Below are positions 50,531 to 63,275 of a DNA stretch of 64,000 bases, piece by piece (position 1 is the stretch's first letter; every line of letters starts with the position of its first letter). The notes beneath the pieces were generated by a model, which saw only the letters and a program-made list of their open reading frames with translations, ran no database searches and was not told the DNA's origin. Source of the stretch: Crotophaga sulcirostris. Taxonomy: Eukaryota; Chordata; Aves; Cuculiformes; Crotophagidae. The translations under genes were made by a program, and so were the position numbers. The stretch covers positions 1 through 64,000 of the forward strand of contig VYZB01000116.1 in the NCBI GenBank assembly GCA_013397455.1, given 5' to 3'.

Positions 50531-52937
50531 GCCTATAGCTATATACATGGAAATGCCAAAATACAGGTATCTCAAATTGGAACTAGTTTTTACCCAGAAA
50601 GTGTAATTATTAATTATCACTCACAAAAGATAAGGGAAAAAGACACAGCAGAAAAAGTGTAAATCTGAAATGTATGATATGTGGCCAGAACCTTGAGACT
50701 ATTAATCATATATAAGTGGATGTACCAGATTTACTAGAGATGAACCTAAAATACAGAATTGACAGTCTTGAGTGCTAGGAGCTTTGCAGGAATTATGGAG
50801 GTCAAACCAGAAGATATGCCATGCTGCTGCAAGTTGCAAATTGGTAGATAAGAAACATGCAAAAATGTTACTAGACTTTTGAAAGTCTCTAATGTTCAAG
50901 AAGTGCATGAAGAAAACGAAATATAAGGCTTATATAAACGAAGGGAAAAGAGTGCCTCCCTATGGACTTTGCTGTTTTATAATTCATTTAATTAAAAAAA
51001 AAAAAAGGCAAATAGGATCTGGCAGGAACCAAAGAAAATGTGGGCCATAAATAGAGTATAAGCATAAAACCAGTTATTTGCTGTACACTGGGATCTCATG
51101 ATACACTATTACAGCAGTATTGTGCACACTGAGTATAGTCACACTGAATATGGGCATGCCAGGAAGCAACCTTGATGGGAACACTTGCAATACTGAAGAA
51201 TGTGATAAAATTCTGAATTCACTTACAACAGTCTAAGCAGAGATACATTAGTAGTTATGTTCCCATTGAGATCTCAGGTAATGGGAAGAAATAACAGTAA
51301 TATATAGTTTTTATGTGGGATGATCCAAATGCCTTTGACTTCACTAGAGCTAAGCAATGAGCATATGTTTAACTCTGAAATCAATGATATTTCGATACAG
51401 ATGAATCTCACCTTCTAGCTAAAATAAGCTATGGATTTCACAAATGATTCATTTATTTGGCTTATGACTGTTCTCTGAACTAGATTATATGCTTCAGATG
51501 ATCACCAAGCATGATCCATTGGTCTTAAGTGATTTTGCATCTACACATCCTTTACTGAATAGTGCAAATAATTAATTACTACTGTTGTTAGAAAAATAAA
51601 TAAATAAAGTTGGTTGATAGTTGTCTAGAAAAATACAGTACCTGAAATATGATCAGTAGATTAAAGTATTCATTGGCAGTCAGGTAGGCTAAGATGAATA
51701 CTTCAGCTAAAAGAAATACAGTAATTTTTCAGACTGACAAATGCCAAAAATGCATTTAGCTGTTAAATTACCTGGGCCTTTTTCTTTTCATTGACCCTGT
51801 ATAAAGATCATATATATTTTGATATTCAAAAACTATGAGGAAACTGAGCCATAAGTTCAGCCTACAGACACTCAGCATTTTTCTGCTGTTAAGAAGACTA
51901 AATCAACATTCAGAATGTTAACTGTACTTATCCTTGCTTGAAATGTTGATTTGTGTGTATACTAAAAATTGGAAAATATTCTTGCATATTGTTGTATCAT
52001 ACAGATGACGAATGAAATAAGAAACATCTTTAGCCATCATAAAAATACATGCAAGAGAAAGGACTGAGTAGTGAAGCTAACAAGTTAACCAGGCAAAGAG
52101 TGGAGTACTGAAGTCAGACAACAAGAAATGTTAGAGAGAAGGAAGTTCTGAAATTGAAGAAGAGTCTGATGTTCTGGATCAGTTCTATATTTTTTTATTT
52201 GAAGTAGTAGAAAAAAATTCTGGTAGTCCTTAAAGACCATACCTGGCAGTACTAGTCTCTGTGCCAGTTGGCAAGCCACTGCAGAAATATTAGGAATAGC
52301 TTATCCCAGCGCTTGCTCCAGAAAATACCATGATCAAATGAATGACCTAGAACTTGGTTTAGGGTATTTTATTGAAGGCATTGGCAGTTGTGTTTAATTT
52401 TCAGTGATAGAATTTGTCTTTACTCAAAACTAATCTACGTTACCAAGAGAGATAAAGCCAGACTGGCATAAATTTATGAGATAAATTTGTATTGTTATTT
52501 ATGTGAAATGAGAATTTATCCAAATACTGTGTTTTTAATGGTTTCAGAGCTTTTTTCAGTGTTAGAGTTTAAAAGTTGACTCTTTTCTGCTTACACATAA
52601 CATAAAGAAACCTCTTAAGATTATTTCTGTTGATTCTGTTTACAACAGAACCAGTTTGTTCTAGATTAGCAAGTAATTTAATCAAGGTCTCCAAGCTCTT
52701 AGTGACTTAAAGATTTTCAAATCAATATTTAATAAAGATAACACTTAGTATGCCTCACACAGTGGTTCCTGTCTGCCTTTTGTAATAGCAACATGCTGCT
52801 CTCCTCCATCGCCAGTGGCTGCATTTAGAAATGAACTAATTTGAAAGTGAAGCATTATGAATTACTCTCAACTGTATTTGCAAAGCTGATTCAAGTGTGA
52901 GAAGAGACCTTTTCTTCCCTGAAGTCCTTCCCCCTGC
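50531..52937. other. Non-coding stretch, nothing recognised
   Basis: AT-rich unique sequence with an A run near 50995-51006. Frames do not exceed about 70 codons. Confidence 0.6.
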
Positions 52938-52942
52938 CCCAC
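52938..52942 (+). repeat. Target-site duplication, left copy (cccac)
   Basis: The left flank cccac matches the right flank tccac (53563-53567) at four of five bases. Confidence 0.6.
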
Positions 52943-53562
52943 TGTCATGGTTTAACCCCAGTCGGCAACTAAGCACCACACAGCCGCTCACGCACTCCCC
53001 ATCACCGTCCCAGTGGGATGGGAGGAGGAGAATCTGAAAGGTAAAAGTGAGGAAATAATGGGTTGAGATAAGAACAGTTTAACAAAGGAAATACAATAAA
53101 ATAAAATGTTAATATTTATAATAATACTGTAATCAAAAGCAACATTTCAAATAGGAAGAAATAAAGCTGAAGAAAGACAAGTAATGCAATTGAAAGCAAT
53201 TGCTCACCACCAACAGAACAATGCCCAACCTGTCCATGAGCAGCAGCCCCCTGGACAACCATCTCCCTAGTTTATTGTTTAACATGACATCATATGGTAC
53301 AGAATATCCTTTTGGTCAGTTGGTGTCAGCTGTCCCAGTTGTGTCTCCTCCCAACTTTTCATGCACCTTCCAGCCTTCTCAATGGTGGAGTGGTGTGAGG
53401 AGCAGAGTAAGCAACAGGTCTTGATGCTGTGTAAGCAAGCACTGCTCGGCAACAATATAAAATCCCTGATTTAACAACACCATTTCCAGCACAAATCCAA
53501 AACAGAGCCTCTTACTAGCTACTATGAAGAAAATTAACCTTACCCTAACCAAAACCAGCACA
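52943..53562 (-). mobile_element. Solo LTR of an avian endogenous retrovirus (ERVL-like), copy B
   Basis: A 620-bp element from 'tgtcatggtttaaccccagt' to 'ccctaaccaaaaccagcaca'. The ends match copy A at 38049-38602: the left ~130 bases and the right ~290 bases, including 'catcatatggtacagaatat', 'tttggtcagttggtgtcagc' and 'gaagaaaattaacctta'. The middle (about 53085-53270) is unlike copy A and contains 'aattgctcaccaccaacaga' and 'gagcagcagccccctggaca', so it represents another subfamily. Sense is placed on the minus strand on the same grounds. No retroviral internal region is present, so it is a solo LTR. Promoter-type motifs are decayed. Confidence 0.9.
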
Positions 53563-53567
53563 TCCAC
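53563..53567 (+). repeat. Target-site duplication, right copy (tccac)
   Basis: Partner of 52938-52942, with one mismatch at the first base. Confidence 0.6.
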
Positions 53568-55449
53568 CTTTTCTTCTTGCACAGAAGATAATGGCTGTTC
53601 TCTCGTGAAAAAGAAATCTGTTCTTTGAGGAACTGAGGAACCATACAGACAGACACAGGGTGAGAGTGCACCTATTGTGCTATTCAGACAATCAGATGAG
53701 TAAGATTTTTCTTCCCTATGTCAGGTAACTTGGTTTTTTTTTTTCCTCAACCAAAATCAAGCACTAGTACAGTTTCTGCTTTGTGTATACACCCAGCAGA
53801 ATAAAGTGGAAATAGAGGATAAAAGTTTTCAAAGTCTAGACTACGGTAGTAGTCAAACCATGCACTCAGAACATGGTATTTTCTTTTCTTGTAGGAAATA
53901 CAAGGAAAACCATGCAAGATATTTCCTCTCATATTTACTATGAAAAGCTGTCCTTCGAAGGGCGATGGGAAGGGGGATAAAAGAAAAACGACTATTTGGG
54001 CATGATTTTTTAAATATTTTGTCAAGAAACCAAAGTACTTTGGTTTAATATGAAATTAACTTTAATTGCATCAAAAATAGTACAGGTTTGAAGCAGTAAT
54101 TTTATGAACATAAAATTAATATCCTCCCTTAAAAGAGTCACAGATTGTCAATTCAGATGTTATCTACCGTAGTTACCTACCATTACCTCGTCATTGGCCT
54201 CATTCATATCATATGTTATTGAATTTTTTTGATTTGCTACTGTTTGAACTGAACAGAGTTCAAATTGTGTATTATCTTATTTCTTCAAAATCTTAGTTTT
54301 CCATCAAAATATCATTTCATAGGGAAAATTCTTCACAGATCTGTTAAGGAATACAATATACAGGCAGATTTTAAATTGGAGCAAAAGAACTTGTCTTTAA
54401 ATAGAATCTTGAACTTCCTATGTACCAAACAATACCCTCCACAAAGACTGATAATTCTTCATTAATGCCCTCATGTACATGCTATACTAAACCAGGCTTG
54501 GCATTTTATTTATTTTTAGGAATTATAATCATATCTTCTACCTTTTTTTGTTGAAATGGGTTCTTCAAATATTTGTTTCTTATATGTGGTGAACAGTAGT
54601 GTATTGGCTTTATTGTAAACAAAATTCTGAATATCTCTCCAGGTAATTGTTATCTGGTATGTCACCACAGAGAGTCTGATAAAAGAAAACAAAAAACTCC
54701 ATGAAGCCTGGAAGATCAAGTATCTGTTGTGTCAAGGGATGTTGGACTAGTTTTCTGGATTCTTGTCACTTCTATAATTTGGAGGCTAAAAGTCTGGTGA
54801 ACCCATCGCTATGTTCACAGAGTCATTGATGGATGTATATGAATTACTTATCTATTTCATCAACAGGCAGCTGAGGTCTTCTGCAAATTATCAAGCCTCT
54901 GTGATAGTTCAAGGTTGTTTTTCTTGATTTTGTTCCCTTTTTTCCCCCTCTTTTATTTTCTCACTCTCTCCCCCGTCCCAAACCTATATTACATTCCTTA
55001 TTTTTTTTCCTATGAATTGGTACGTTTGTGCATACCACATAAAAATAAAATTCTTGTCACTTCCCCCCCCCCTATTTTTCAATAATCTTCTCCTCTGTCC
55101 TTCATGCTGTTTTTCAGATAAATTTGTTTAGGAGAGAGATGGAAGGGGAAGGGTTTTCTTTCTAAATCTGGGAAAGTGCTATAGGCTGTCGTCTACCCAC
55201 ATGCAGAGGTGATAAATATGTGTCACCTTATCAGGAATATAACCTGATGAGTGAAGAACAGATGCACCATTGAGAGGACATAAGAGTCTTCTTTCTTATG
55301 TTTGGTATAGACGAAGCAGCACACGAACTCTCCCACTTACTCTAATTTCAACCTCTGCTTTCATCTATCAATGCTATTATTGACAAAAGCTTCTTTTTTT
55401 CTTTCTCAGTTAATGGAAATGACTGTCTTCAAAGATTTAGAGTATAAAA
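53568..55449. other. Non-coding stretch with a pyrimidine-rich zone
   Basis: AT-rich. Between about 54915 and 55085 the plus strand is strongly pyrimidine-rich (C/T runs, then ten C at 55063-55072). Open frames of up to 92 codons show no domain. Confidence 0.6.
55063..55072 (+). repeat. C homopolymer (10 C)
   Basis: Ten consecutive C bases within a pyrimidine-rich stretch. Confidence 0.95.
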
Positions 55450-55720
55450 CTAGAAGGGATTGAATAGTCTATGCTTCTGCGTGATACAAGCCATTATAAA
55501 CACTCTGAATTAGTGTTCATTTGAAGTAGAGCATATGTCTTAGGAACACAGCCACTATTGATTTTTAGATTTCTAGTGATGGAAAATCTACACTAGCCCT
55601 TGATAAGTTCTTCCCATGTTAACTTGTTCTGTTTGTTATATACATAGACTTTATTTCTAATCTGAATTTTTATTTAGTCTTCTAGGCACTGTAACATGGT
55701 ATGTGTTCTTTCCATATTGA
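55450..55720 (-). mobile_element. Ancient CR1 fragment, minus strand (crocodile/turtle-like type)
   Basis: Read on the plus strand, this follows the complement of an old CR1 3' region block by block: 'tagtctatgcttctgcgtga', 'tacaagccattataaac', 'gaagtagagcatatgtctta', 'ttgatttttagatttctagt', 'gatggaaaatctacactagc', 'ccttgataagttcttccc', 'atgttaacttgttctg', 'tttatttctaatctgaattt' and 'tagtcttctaggcactg'. I recognise this series from turtle and crocodile CR1 copies. The 3' end of the element is therefore at the left. The high divergence makes it one of the oldest insertions here. Confidence 0.72.
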
Positions 55721-58700
55721 GCCAGTGCACCTTATCTCAGAGGCACAGTCTGGGCAGAACGTTAAGTGTTTCCATTCTCTGCACAGCAAATAGAAGGAAT
55801 TCTGCGTTTCTGAACAGAGAAACCGATGTCCTAAGCAAGTGATTTCTCAGGGCTAACTGAGGGGAATCTATGATGAGAAGTTTCTGACCTTTCTGCAAAA
55901 TATTTTCAGATTTACAGCGCTCATTCAGAATATGCTAAATGAAGTCTTTCAGTGCTTTTCTTCATGAAGATGTTCGAGCCTTCCCACTTTACATCTTTTC
56001 CAGATGAGCAGACTACACAGCTGTGAGAAGCACAGAAGTATATGGTACACTTCCTTTCTCCTGTGGAAATTGTTCCACTTCGTAGGGATAAATACAACAG
56101 CTGAAGAAGAGCAATTTTATGGTACCATTATTGTATAGCAAGACCAAAAATGAAATCTGTCCCATCTTAGCTGAACTGCCAGTACACAGTTCATAACTGT
56201 TTTGTTAGATCTAATAATAAATCATGTTTTTATTTTCCATATTAAAAATTAAATGAGAAGGGCAGAAAGTGTCAAATTCCAACATTGATCCATGACTTGG
56301 AAACCTGCCTGCTCTGAAATTTACCCTTAAACCTAAGAATTGATTCTATGTGTAGTGCGTGTTCTTTCCAAAGGGTCATTGACGAATCCAACTTCACTCC
56401 CTTGCAAGCTACTTTATCTAGGCACTAACCTTCAAAATAGAGAAAGGTTATCAAGAAAAGGTTAGTTCTTCCTTACAGTGGGAAGAACATTGATTTTTCT
56501 TTTTTCTTTTTTTAATTCATGCCATTCTCTGAAGCCACATGTAGGCCTTTAACAAGCACACTGCAAGGAAAAAAATTTTTACAAGCCTTTCTTAAAAAGA
56601 AAAAAAACCACCACCAGCAAACCACCAACAAAAAACCCCTGTATCTTACTTGCAACACTGCTGTACCAGTCTAGCAAAAATTGTGGATCTGTTTCCAGGG
56701 ACAAATATACACTTCTAGGCACCTTTAGCAAACCAAGAACTTGATAATATTAGTCATGGATGAAGACACTTTTTGGATTCAGATATGTGAGGCTGATAAG
56801 AGCTGAAGTCAGAGACAAGACTACTTCACGGGTGATATAGTCTACATTACTGCTATTTTTTGAACTTCAGAAAGATTGTAAAGTCCCCAGAGAACTGTAG
56901 TCTGTGGATATTTTGTCTGAAATTTAACTATGTTTATTACTTTAAAGTGCTGTTTACAGTAACTATTGTGACAGCTTTGCTTGGCAGTTCTTTTCTACCT
57001 GGAAACACTGGTAACAATTAGCTAGCTATCTTTCATTTCCACTGATGAGGTGAAGATAACTGCTGGAAAGAAAAATACGTTAAAAATTCATATGGACAAC
57101 CTAACAGAGAATGAATGTGTTACCATTAGATCAGACATGGTATTCCATCTCCAGTAAATAAATTGAATACAAAGAATTCTGTATTTACTTCTGTGTTAGT
57201 CTGTGGGATGCTAGTAACAAAACCTAAAAAAATACGCTTTTTCCTCTCTGACTGTTGTGTCATACATCTACTGCATGCTGCAAGCTACTTTGTTCCCCAA
57301 AGGAGAATGTACCAGTTATCACATTCATCTTCCCATCCGCCTATTTACCTCATCAGTTGAAATTCCTTGCTCTCAGCATTTAGATCTTCCTGTCCTTTTT
57401 AGGCCATTTATATTTTTCTTCTTTTCAACTTTGATCCTCAGTAAATTTCTAAATAATTTTTCAAATTTTGAAGTTGCACTCTTTAGAGCACAAAGGAATC
57501 ACAAAAGAAATGATAGAGTAAGACCTTAATTTCTTACAACCGTTAGTTAAGTGAACAGCCTCTCCCTCTGTTCCCATGTTCTATCTCTATTTCTCAAAAA
57601 ACCCCTATTTTATATTCTTTTTATTAATAATAATCTCTGCAACCCTGCTTCCCCAGTGTTGAAACACCATGACAGAACTGTCCTAAAGCCAGGGAAGCTC
57701 GAAACTTGTTGCCCCAAGCTATTTGCTCGGTCATGCATAATGGACCATTGACATTTAGCCTCTAAGTCCCATAAAAGCAACAGCAATATATTTCAAAAGA
57801 GGAGAATATTATTTCTTAATATTTTTTATTTCCTTTTAACACTAAGGAATATTGAAAAATCATTGGAATTATCTCATAATTTTTGTTGCACTGAGGGTTT
57901 TTTCTCTTGTAATGTCCAAGGTACATCTGGAACAGACCAGGACTTGCGTTTTGGTGTGACTGTTATCTTTCTTTTGTTTTATCTCATCACTAATAGGAGC
58001 AATGCTGCAGAGAAGTGTTAAGAGAATGTTGAACAGAACGGGAATATCCCTGGTGAAAAAATTCACGAGAAAATAAACGAGGCTGAGAGTTTTGTCTAGG
58101 AAACTTGGGCATCACATCACACCAATGGAGCTATTTTGCCTTAAAAGAGTTACCTAAACTGTAATATGTGGGCTTACTTCTTTAGGTCAGCATTAGCTCA
58201 ATATCTTTACATCAAAATGTATAATGCAGCCATGCAGTAGACCCAATAGATATGAACTGAATACAGATTTTTATTGTAATACAGTTACCATTATATTACT
58301 CAAAGACTGAGACATTTTATCCCAAGTTCATCCCACTTCAAACTCTTCTGGATGAAATGTAATCCCCAGAAAGTACTGGTTTGTAATGGAAATGCTGACA
58401 GGCCCTTAGCTATAGAAGCTCTACCAGCTTTGCTATTCTACAAGGTCCCTAACTGAATTTTTATTTTCTAATTCAATGAGAGGATTTTGCTTCCAAATCA
58501 CTTTTAAAATCCTCCAGCTGTGCTATTTCTTAGTTTATGATAGTCACATTACTTTTCAATTAAATTATTCCAATGTTCACGTATTTTCTGAATTAAATTG
58601 TATTTATAGCCACACTTTTCGAATAAACCAGGATCTGCCCACCTCTCTTGCTTTGCCTTGTAAGTACCCAAGTGTGGGAGTTTTATATCATCGTTAAGGC

Positions 58701-59110
58701 TAGCGGTGAATTTAAAGTTTCTGGGTTTTTAATCAGTCTCTCCCCCAAAAAGCTTTGTAAAACTTGTTATGTTCTCTCAGGGGTGACAGCAGCAAATACA
58801 TTTAAGATCCACCATCTTAAGTATGAGGCAAGAGAGACAGACTTTGTGTCGCAGCATGTTGTTGACTTCTTGCTATAGTGACTTCAGATAGATGTGTTAA
58901 TGTCATACATGTCACCTCTTCTAAATACTGTGATCATACAGTTGACTGAACAGAGGTAACTAATGTTGTTATTCAAGTGCAATGAAGTTTATCTACCAGA
59001 TGTTGGCCGATCTCGTATTGTATGCACCAACTCTGTGCAGATGTCTGGGATCTTCCAGGGCATCCTAAGTGACACTAGGTAGCAATTCTGACTATTCTGC
59101 TGCTTATCAG
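55721..59110. other. Non-coding stretch, nothing recognised
   Basis: AT-rich unique sequence with frames of up to 90 codons (57257-57529), without domains or splice support. No named repeat was found. Confidence 0.6.
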
Positions 59111-59323
59111 TGGCCCTGGGGCCACCTTTAAAGATTAGATTCATCTTCTCTCTATGGAGCGAGCCTCAGGCAAGCCTGAAGCAAACTCCAGGTCCTTTTC
59201 CAGAACACAGGGGCACATATACAGTAGAGCACACCGCTGCACAAACATGCCAGCAGGACTGGTTGGCAAAGTTCTCCACAGACAATCCCCAAGCTGTCCA
59301 CAGGGCCACCATATGGACAGAAG
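59111..59323 (+). other. Speculative internal exon (213 bp, phase 1-1)
   Basis: A pyrimidine-leaning tract ending in 'ctgctgcttatcag' precedes position 59111. A strong donor, AAG followed by GTAAGC, follows 59323. The interval is 213 bases and open in one frame that continues from 59110 to 59460. If spliced, it would be a symmetric phase-1 exon of 71 codons encoding a polar, Gln/Pro-containing stretch that I do not recognise. Against this, the minus strand is also open in overlapping frames, which points to stop-poor local composition, and no partner exon is visible. Confidence 0.15.
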
Positions 59324-62300
59324 GTAAGCAATATGTAGACCACGAAATGCCTGCAGCCAATCTAGAGCAGAGCGAGAAAAACCCACTGACAAAATCCAAA
59401 AGCATTTTCAGGCAGATGAATCTCCAGCCTGTTCACTGTCTTTCTGGCAATGTTTCCTAGGAGAGTGTTCTGACTACTGTGTGCTTTGTAGGTTGCCACA
59501 CTGAAGACTGGAAGCACACCACTGCCGTTAAAATTTTGAATTAAACTTGTTCTGCTTCGTTGTCCTGTGATATCAGGATTGTTGTGTCTCAGAGCATGAC
59601 TGGCATTAGTAGTATATTTTGGGGGTGGATGTGGACTTAGATTTCTGGAGTCTTAGCAGTTTGAGAAGATTTCTGAGGTCACCCCTTTAGATTTAGGTAT
59701 CTGATTTACATATAAATTTAATTTCAAGTATATAGGTGTTATTTTGGCTTTCAATCTATATCCTAAGCTAAAATTATAAGGAATATGCTGTAATGTTAGC
59801 AAAATAGCATAGGAGCACATATGCCAGAGCTTAGAATCAAGGTTGTGTTCTTAACTTTAATTTTGGTGGTTTAAAGCAAGATTTATTGCCTTAATTTAAG
59901 CAAGGGAGGGAGGATTTACTCAGAGATTAAAATGCTTATTTTAAAATGTCTGTATATAGATTTCTAGGGGTACATTAGGGGCAGGATTCAGTTTCTGAAC
60001 ATAAGCATCCACTTTTATACTACCACCGTGGGATACATTCCATGGCCTCCAGCTGTCAAACCAGAGTGCTATGGGTTTGCAGTAAGTCATGTGTCAGAGT
60101 TGCAAGCCCCATGTGTTGCTAACACACTTCAGGGCATCTGAGCAACTAAACCATCTCCTACTAATCTTTGGTCTAAGATAAATCATTCTCCAGACTTTAC
60201 AGATTTTATTTTTTGGAGTTAAGTATTCTAGTACTTGTTGAACACTTATCTGTGTTTGCCACCCAAATGTAGATATCTCTGTCTCAAATGAAATTCTACT
60301 CTAGGGATTCACAGTTGTTTTAATGTGAGATCCTTTCTTTGTGACTTAATAATCTAGAACCCCTTCGTAAATAAGAGGGGAATTGTCATTTCTAGAGGGT
60401 AATTCATTTAACTTAGCTGCCTATTTTGTGAGTGGAATATCCCTAACCAGATATTTCCTGACCACTTTAGAAATAGAAGTCTTCAAAGTACTTAAGATTA
60501 AGATGAAGTGCTTCCTATTCTACCTTACTTCTAAATCAACCCTTTTAAATTATGAGAAAGAGATTTCTACTAGGAATAGGGCCCTAGATTTTATTTTTTC
60601 AGTTAGCAAAGAGTACATATATTTCTTCATTAAATTATTTCCTCATTTCAGAAATATGGATTTACAAACATTCAAAGTTTGTGAGGTTTGAAACAGCCTC
60701 TAATCAAAGTAAATGAGATATACAGAGTTTGATGTGAAGCAAACATCATAATGCTTGCATTGGCTTTTGGCTGACGCCATAGCCTTTGCAGTTTCTGAAG
60801 TAGAAATCCACACAGGGAGATGATCTCATTAGTCGAAGACATTATGCAGTGTATTGTTGAGTACATCTATCCAAAAATTCACAGCCTTTAGACAATCTGT
60901 GAATGATAGTTTTAGACTGAAATGGAGAGACTCACTGGGTAAAGAAGAGCATAGATCTGTCCTTTATCTGGCTTTCTGTTTTCCCTTTGTGCAAGTCTTA
61001 CTATTTCTGGTCTGTCTCCTGCTTTCCTCTCTGCAAATGGACACACGGGTAGCCCCCCCACCACAGGATTTCCATGGGGGGATTGCTATCTCCTGTATTT
61101 GCTATATTTTTGTTATTTCTCTGGATGATTCTGGACCTGAGGGATTCAGTTAATCTACATCGTGGGGAGACCTTATGGACTGTATGGGAAGCAAGCAGAT
61201 ACACCTGTAATTTCACCAGTGCCCTTTGTCTGATAGGAGCATTAGTCCCTAATGACAGTGAATTTTCTGATAACTTCAGTGATCTTTTCCCTGAAGGTCT
61301 TACACAGCTGAGTATATTAAACACTCTCTCACACATACAGTAACTTGCTTCCTTCATCCATCTTGTCTTCTCTAGAGGGATTTTTTTTCACTTTGATATG
61401 TTGCTCACCTTGTTACCACTCATCTTGTCGGCTATTTCCTCTGTGGTTTCAGACATTTTATGCATGGCTGCTTATGTCTTGTTTTCAGATTCTTTCTGCC
61501 TAGGCCTGGAATAATTTTTGTTGATTCAATACTATTCTCATTTTCCCATATAAAAAAATTTAAATTCATTTTTACAATACCTTTCCCCCTACTTTCCAAC
61601 ACTGCCTAGGTTTAAACATTGGAGGTGTCCTACTAGGAGTAGGGGTGGAGAGGAAGCACTTAGTGAAACAGCCACATGAAACACACAATGTCGGGCAAGT
61701 TCACTTCTCCAATACAGTTAATGATGTCTACAGCAGCCTGACTCAAAGCCCACTGGAATCAACTGTGAAATGCAGTCCCCCTTTTGGAATTTTGTACCTC
61801 TTAAGGCCAGACTTCCAGAATGTTCTGGTCTGAGCTAAAGTAGAATCAGTTTTCTAACTCAGCTAAGAGTAAGTAAGTAACATGAAGTGAATGTTAAGTT
61901 GAGGCTGTAGTACAGAAAGCTTCGCAATGAGGACATATGAGAGACTTTCTCTAACAACCAGCAACAGTCTCCCACTCTCACACCCTCACAGTAAAAGGGA
62001 ATTTGAACCATCTGAACATCTGTGGGAAGACAACATGGAAGTGAGTAGATGGATCAGGAGTCTCCTAGATCACACTGGTAACAATTTCCTTACATGAATT
62101 CTTCAGGGGTCAACAGGGATAATGCTGAACTTGACCCACTTCTCACAAATGAGGACATCCATTGCAACAGTGGTCATGGACAACAGCTTCAAACTGAGTT
62201 GAAATCACGAGGAAGGTTAGAGTCTGGGCAGTAGCATTAGGACGCTGGCCCTTAGAAAAGCAGGCTTCAGCCTGTGCAGGGAATTGCTACACAGAATACC

Positions 62301-62842
62301 CTAGGAAGGCACCATGTATGGAACGTTCCAAGCAGAGCTAGTGTGTTTTTTTAAGGAATAAACCATCCTGTTATGTAGAAGGAAAGAAAACTTTAAGAGA
62401 AGACAAAAATAAAATGTTTTGTGAAATGATATACAAAAAAGTACCATACAAAAGGTGTGGGGGTGGGGGGGAAGGATAGGCAGATAAGCACCAGAAAGGG
62501 GATATAAAAGCCCACTCCAGTAGAGTAGTGCCCTCTCTCTTAACCTGTTCTTCCACTGCAACTGTTATATAGTGCATTGTAAGTGGGATCATGAAGAGTA
62601 ATGTGGAAAGGGTGCCTCTGAGTAGAAGACTGAAAAGTCAAATAAGTGCAAGAAAGGCAGAAAAAAGGGTGCTTTCATCATGCCAGACATGGGCAGTACT
62701 CTTACTCCTTTACTGTGGGTTCAAGTCTAATACATATTTGTATCAATGAGAATTCATCCATTGGCTTCACTGGCTTTAATTGTAGATCCCTGTATGCCTA
62801 AGGATTAGACAATGGAATTTTTTGAAACCTCATTATCCCAGC
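59324..62842. other. Non-coding stretch, nothing recognised
   Basis: AT-rich. A GC-richer patch near 61030-61350 holds overlapping frames on both strands (up to 118 codons, minus), without recognisable domains. G-rich 'gtgggggtgggggggaagg' lies at about 62456-62474. Confidence 0.6.
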
Positions 62843-63275
62843 ATAGAATCATAGAATCATAAAATTACAGAATGACCAGAGTTGGAAGTGACCCACAAGG
62901 ATCATCGAGTCCAGCTCCTGTTCCTGCACAAAACAACTCCAACATTCACACCATGTGTCTGAGGGCATTGTCCAAGTGCTTCTTGAATATTGTCAGGCTT
63001 GGTGTCATGACTGCTTCCCTGGGGAGCTGTTCCAGTGCTCCACCACCCTCTGAGTGAAGAACCTCTTCCTAATATCCAGTTGAAACCGGCCCTGACACAT
63101 CTTCCTTCCATTCCCTCAAGTCCTGTCATTGGTCAATAGAGAGAGAGATCAGCATCTGCTCCTCCTTCCCTTGTGAGGAAACAGTAGACAGCTATGAGAT
63201 CCCCTCTCAGTCTCCTCTTCTCCAGGCTGAACAGATCAAGTGACTTCAGCCACTCCTCATGATTTCTCCTCAAGA
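62843..63275 (-). mobile_element. CR1 LINE 3' end, minus strand, octamer tail
   Basis: The plus strand reads the complement of a CR1 3' terminus: tail 'atagaatcatagaatcataa' at the left, then 'gttggaagtgacccacaagg', 'atcatcgagtccagctcctg', 'ctgttccagtgctccaccac', 'aagaacctcttcctaatatc' and 'cagtctcctcttctccaggc', ending near 'cttcagccactcctcatgat'. On the minus strand the ORF2 C-terminal [17 protein letters not shown] segment is still readable, then breaks. It is 5'-truncated at about 63275. Confidence 0.95.

Noticed and set aside
38049..53562. Interpretation of the two LTRs as the ends of one provirus
   Set aside because: Their central parts differ, each has its own flanking duplication, and the DNA between them holds CR1s and unique sequence rather than retroviral genes.
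61001..61357. 118-codon minus-strand frame overlapping 89- and 99-codon plus-strand frames
   Set aside because: Overlapping open frames on both strands indicate a stop-poor patch rather than a gene. No family was recognised.
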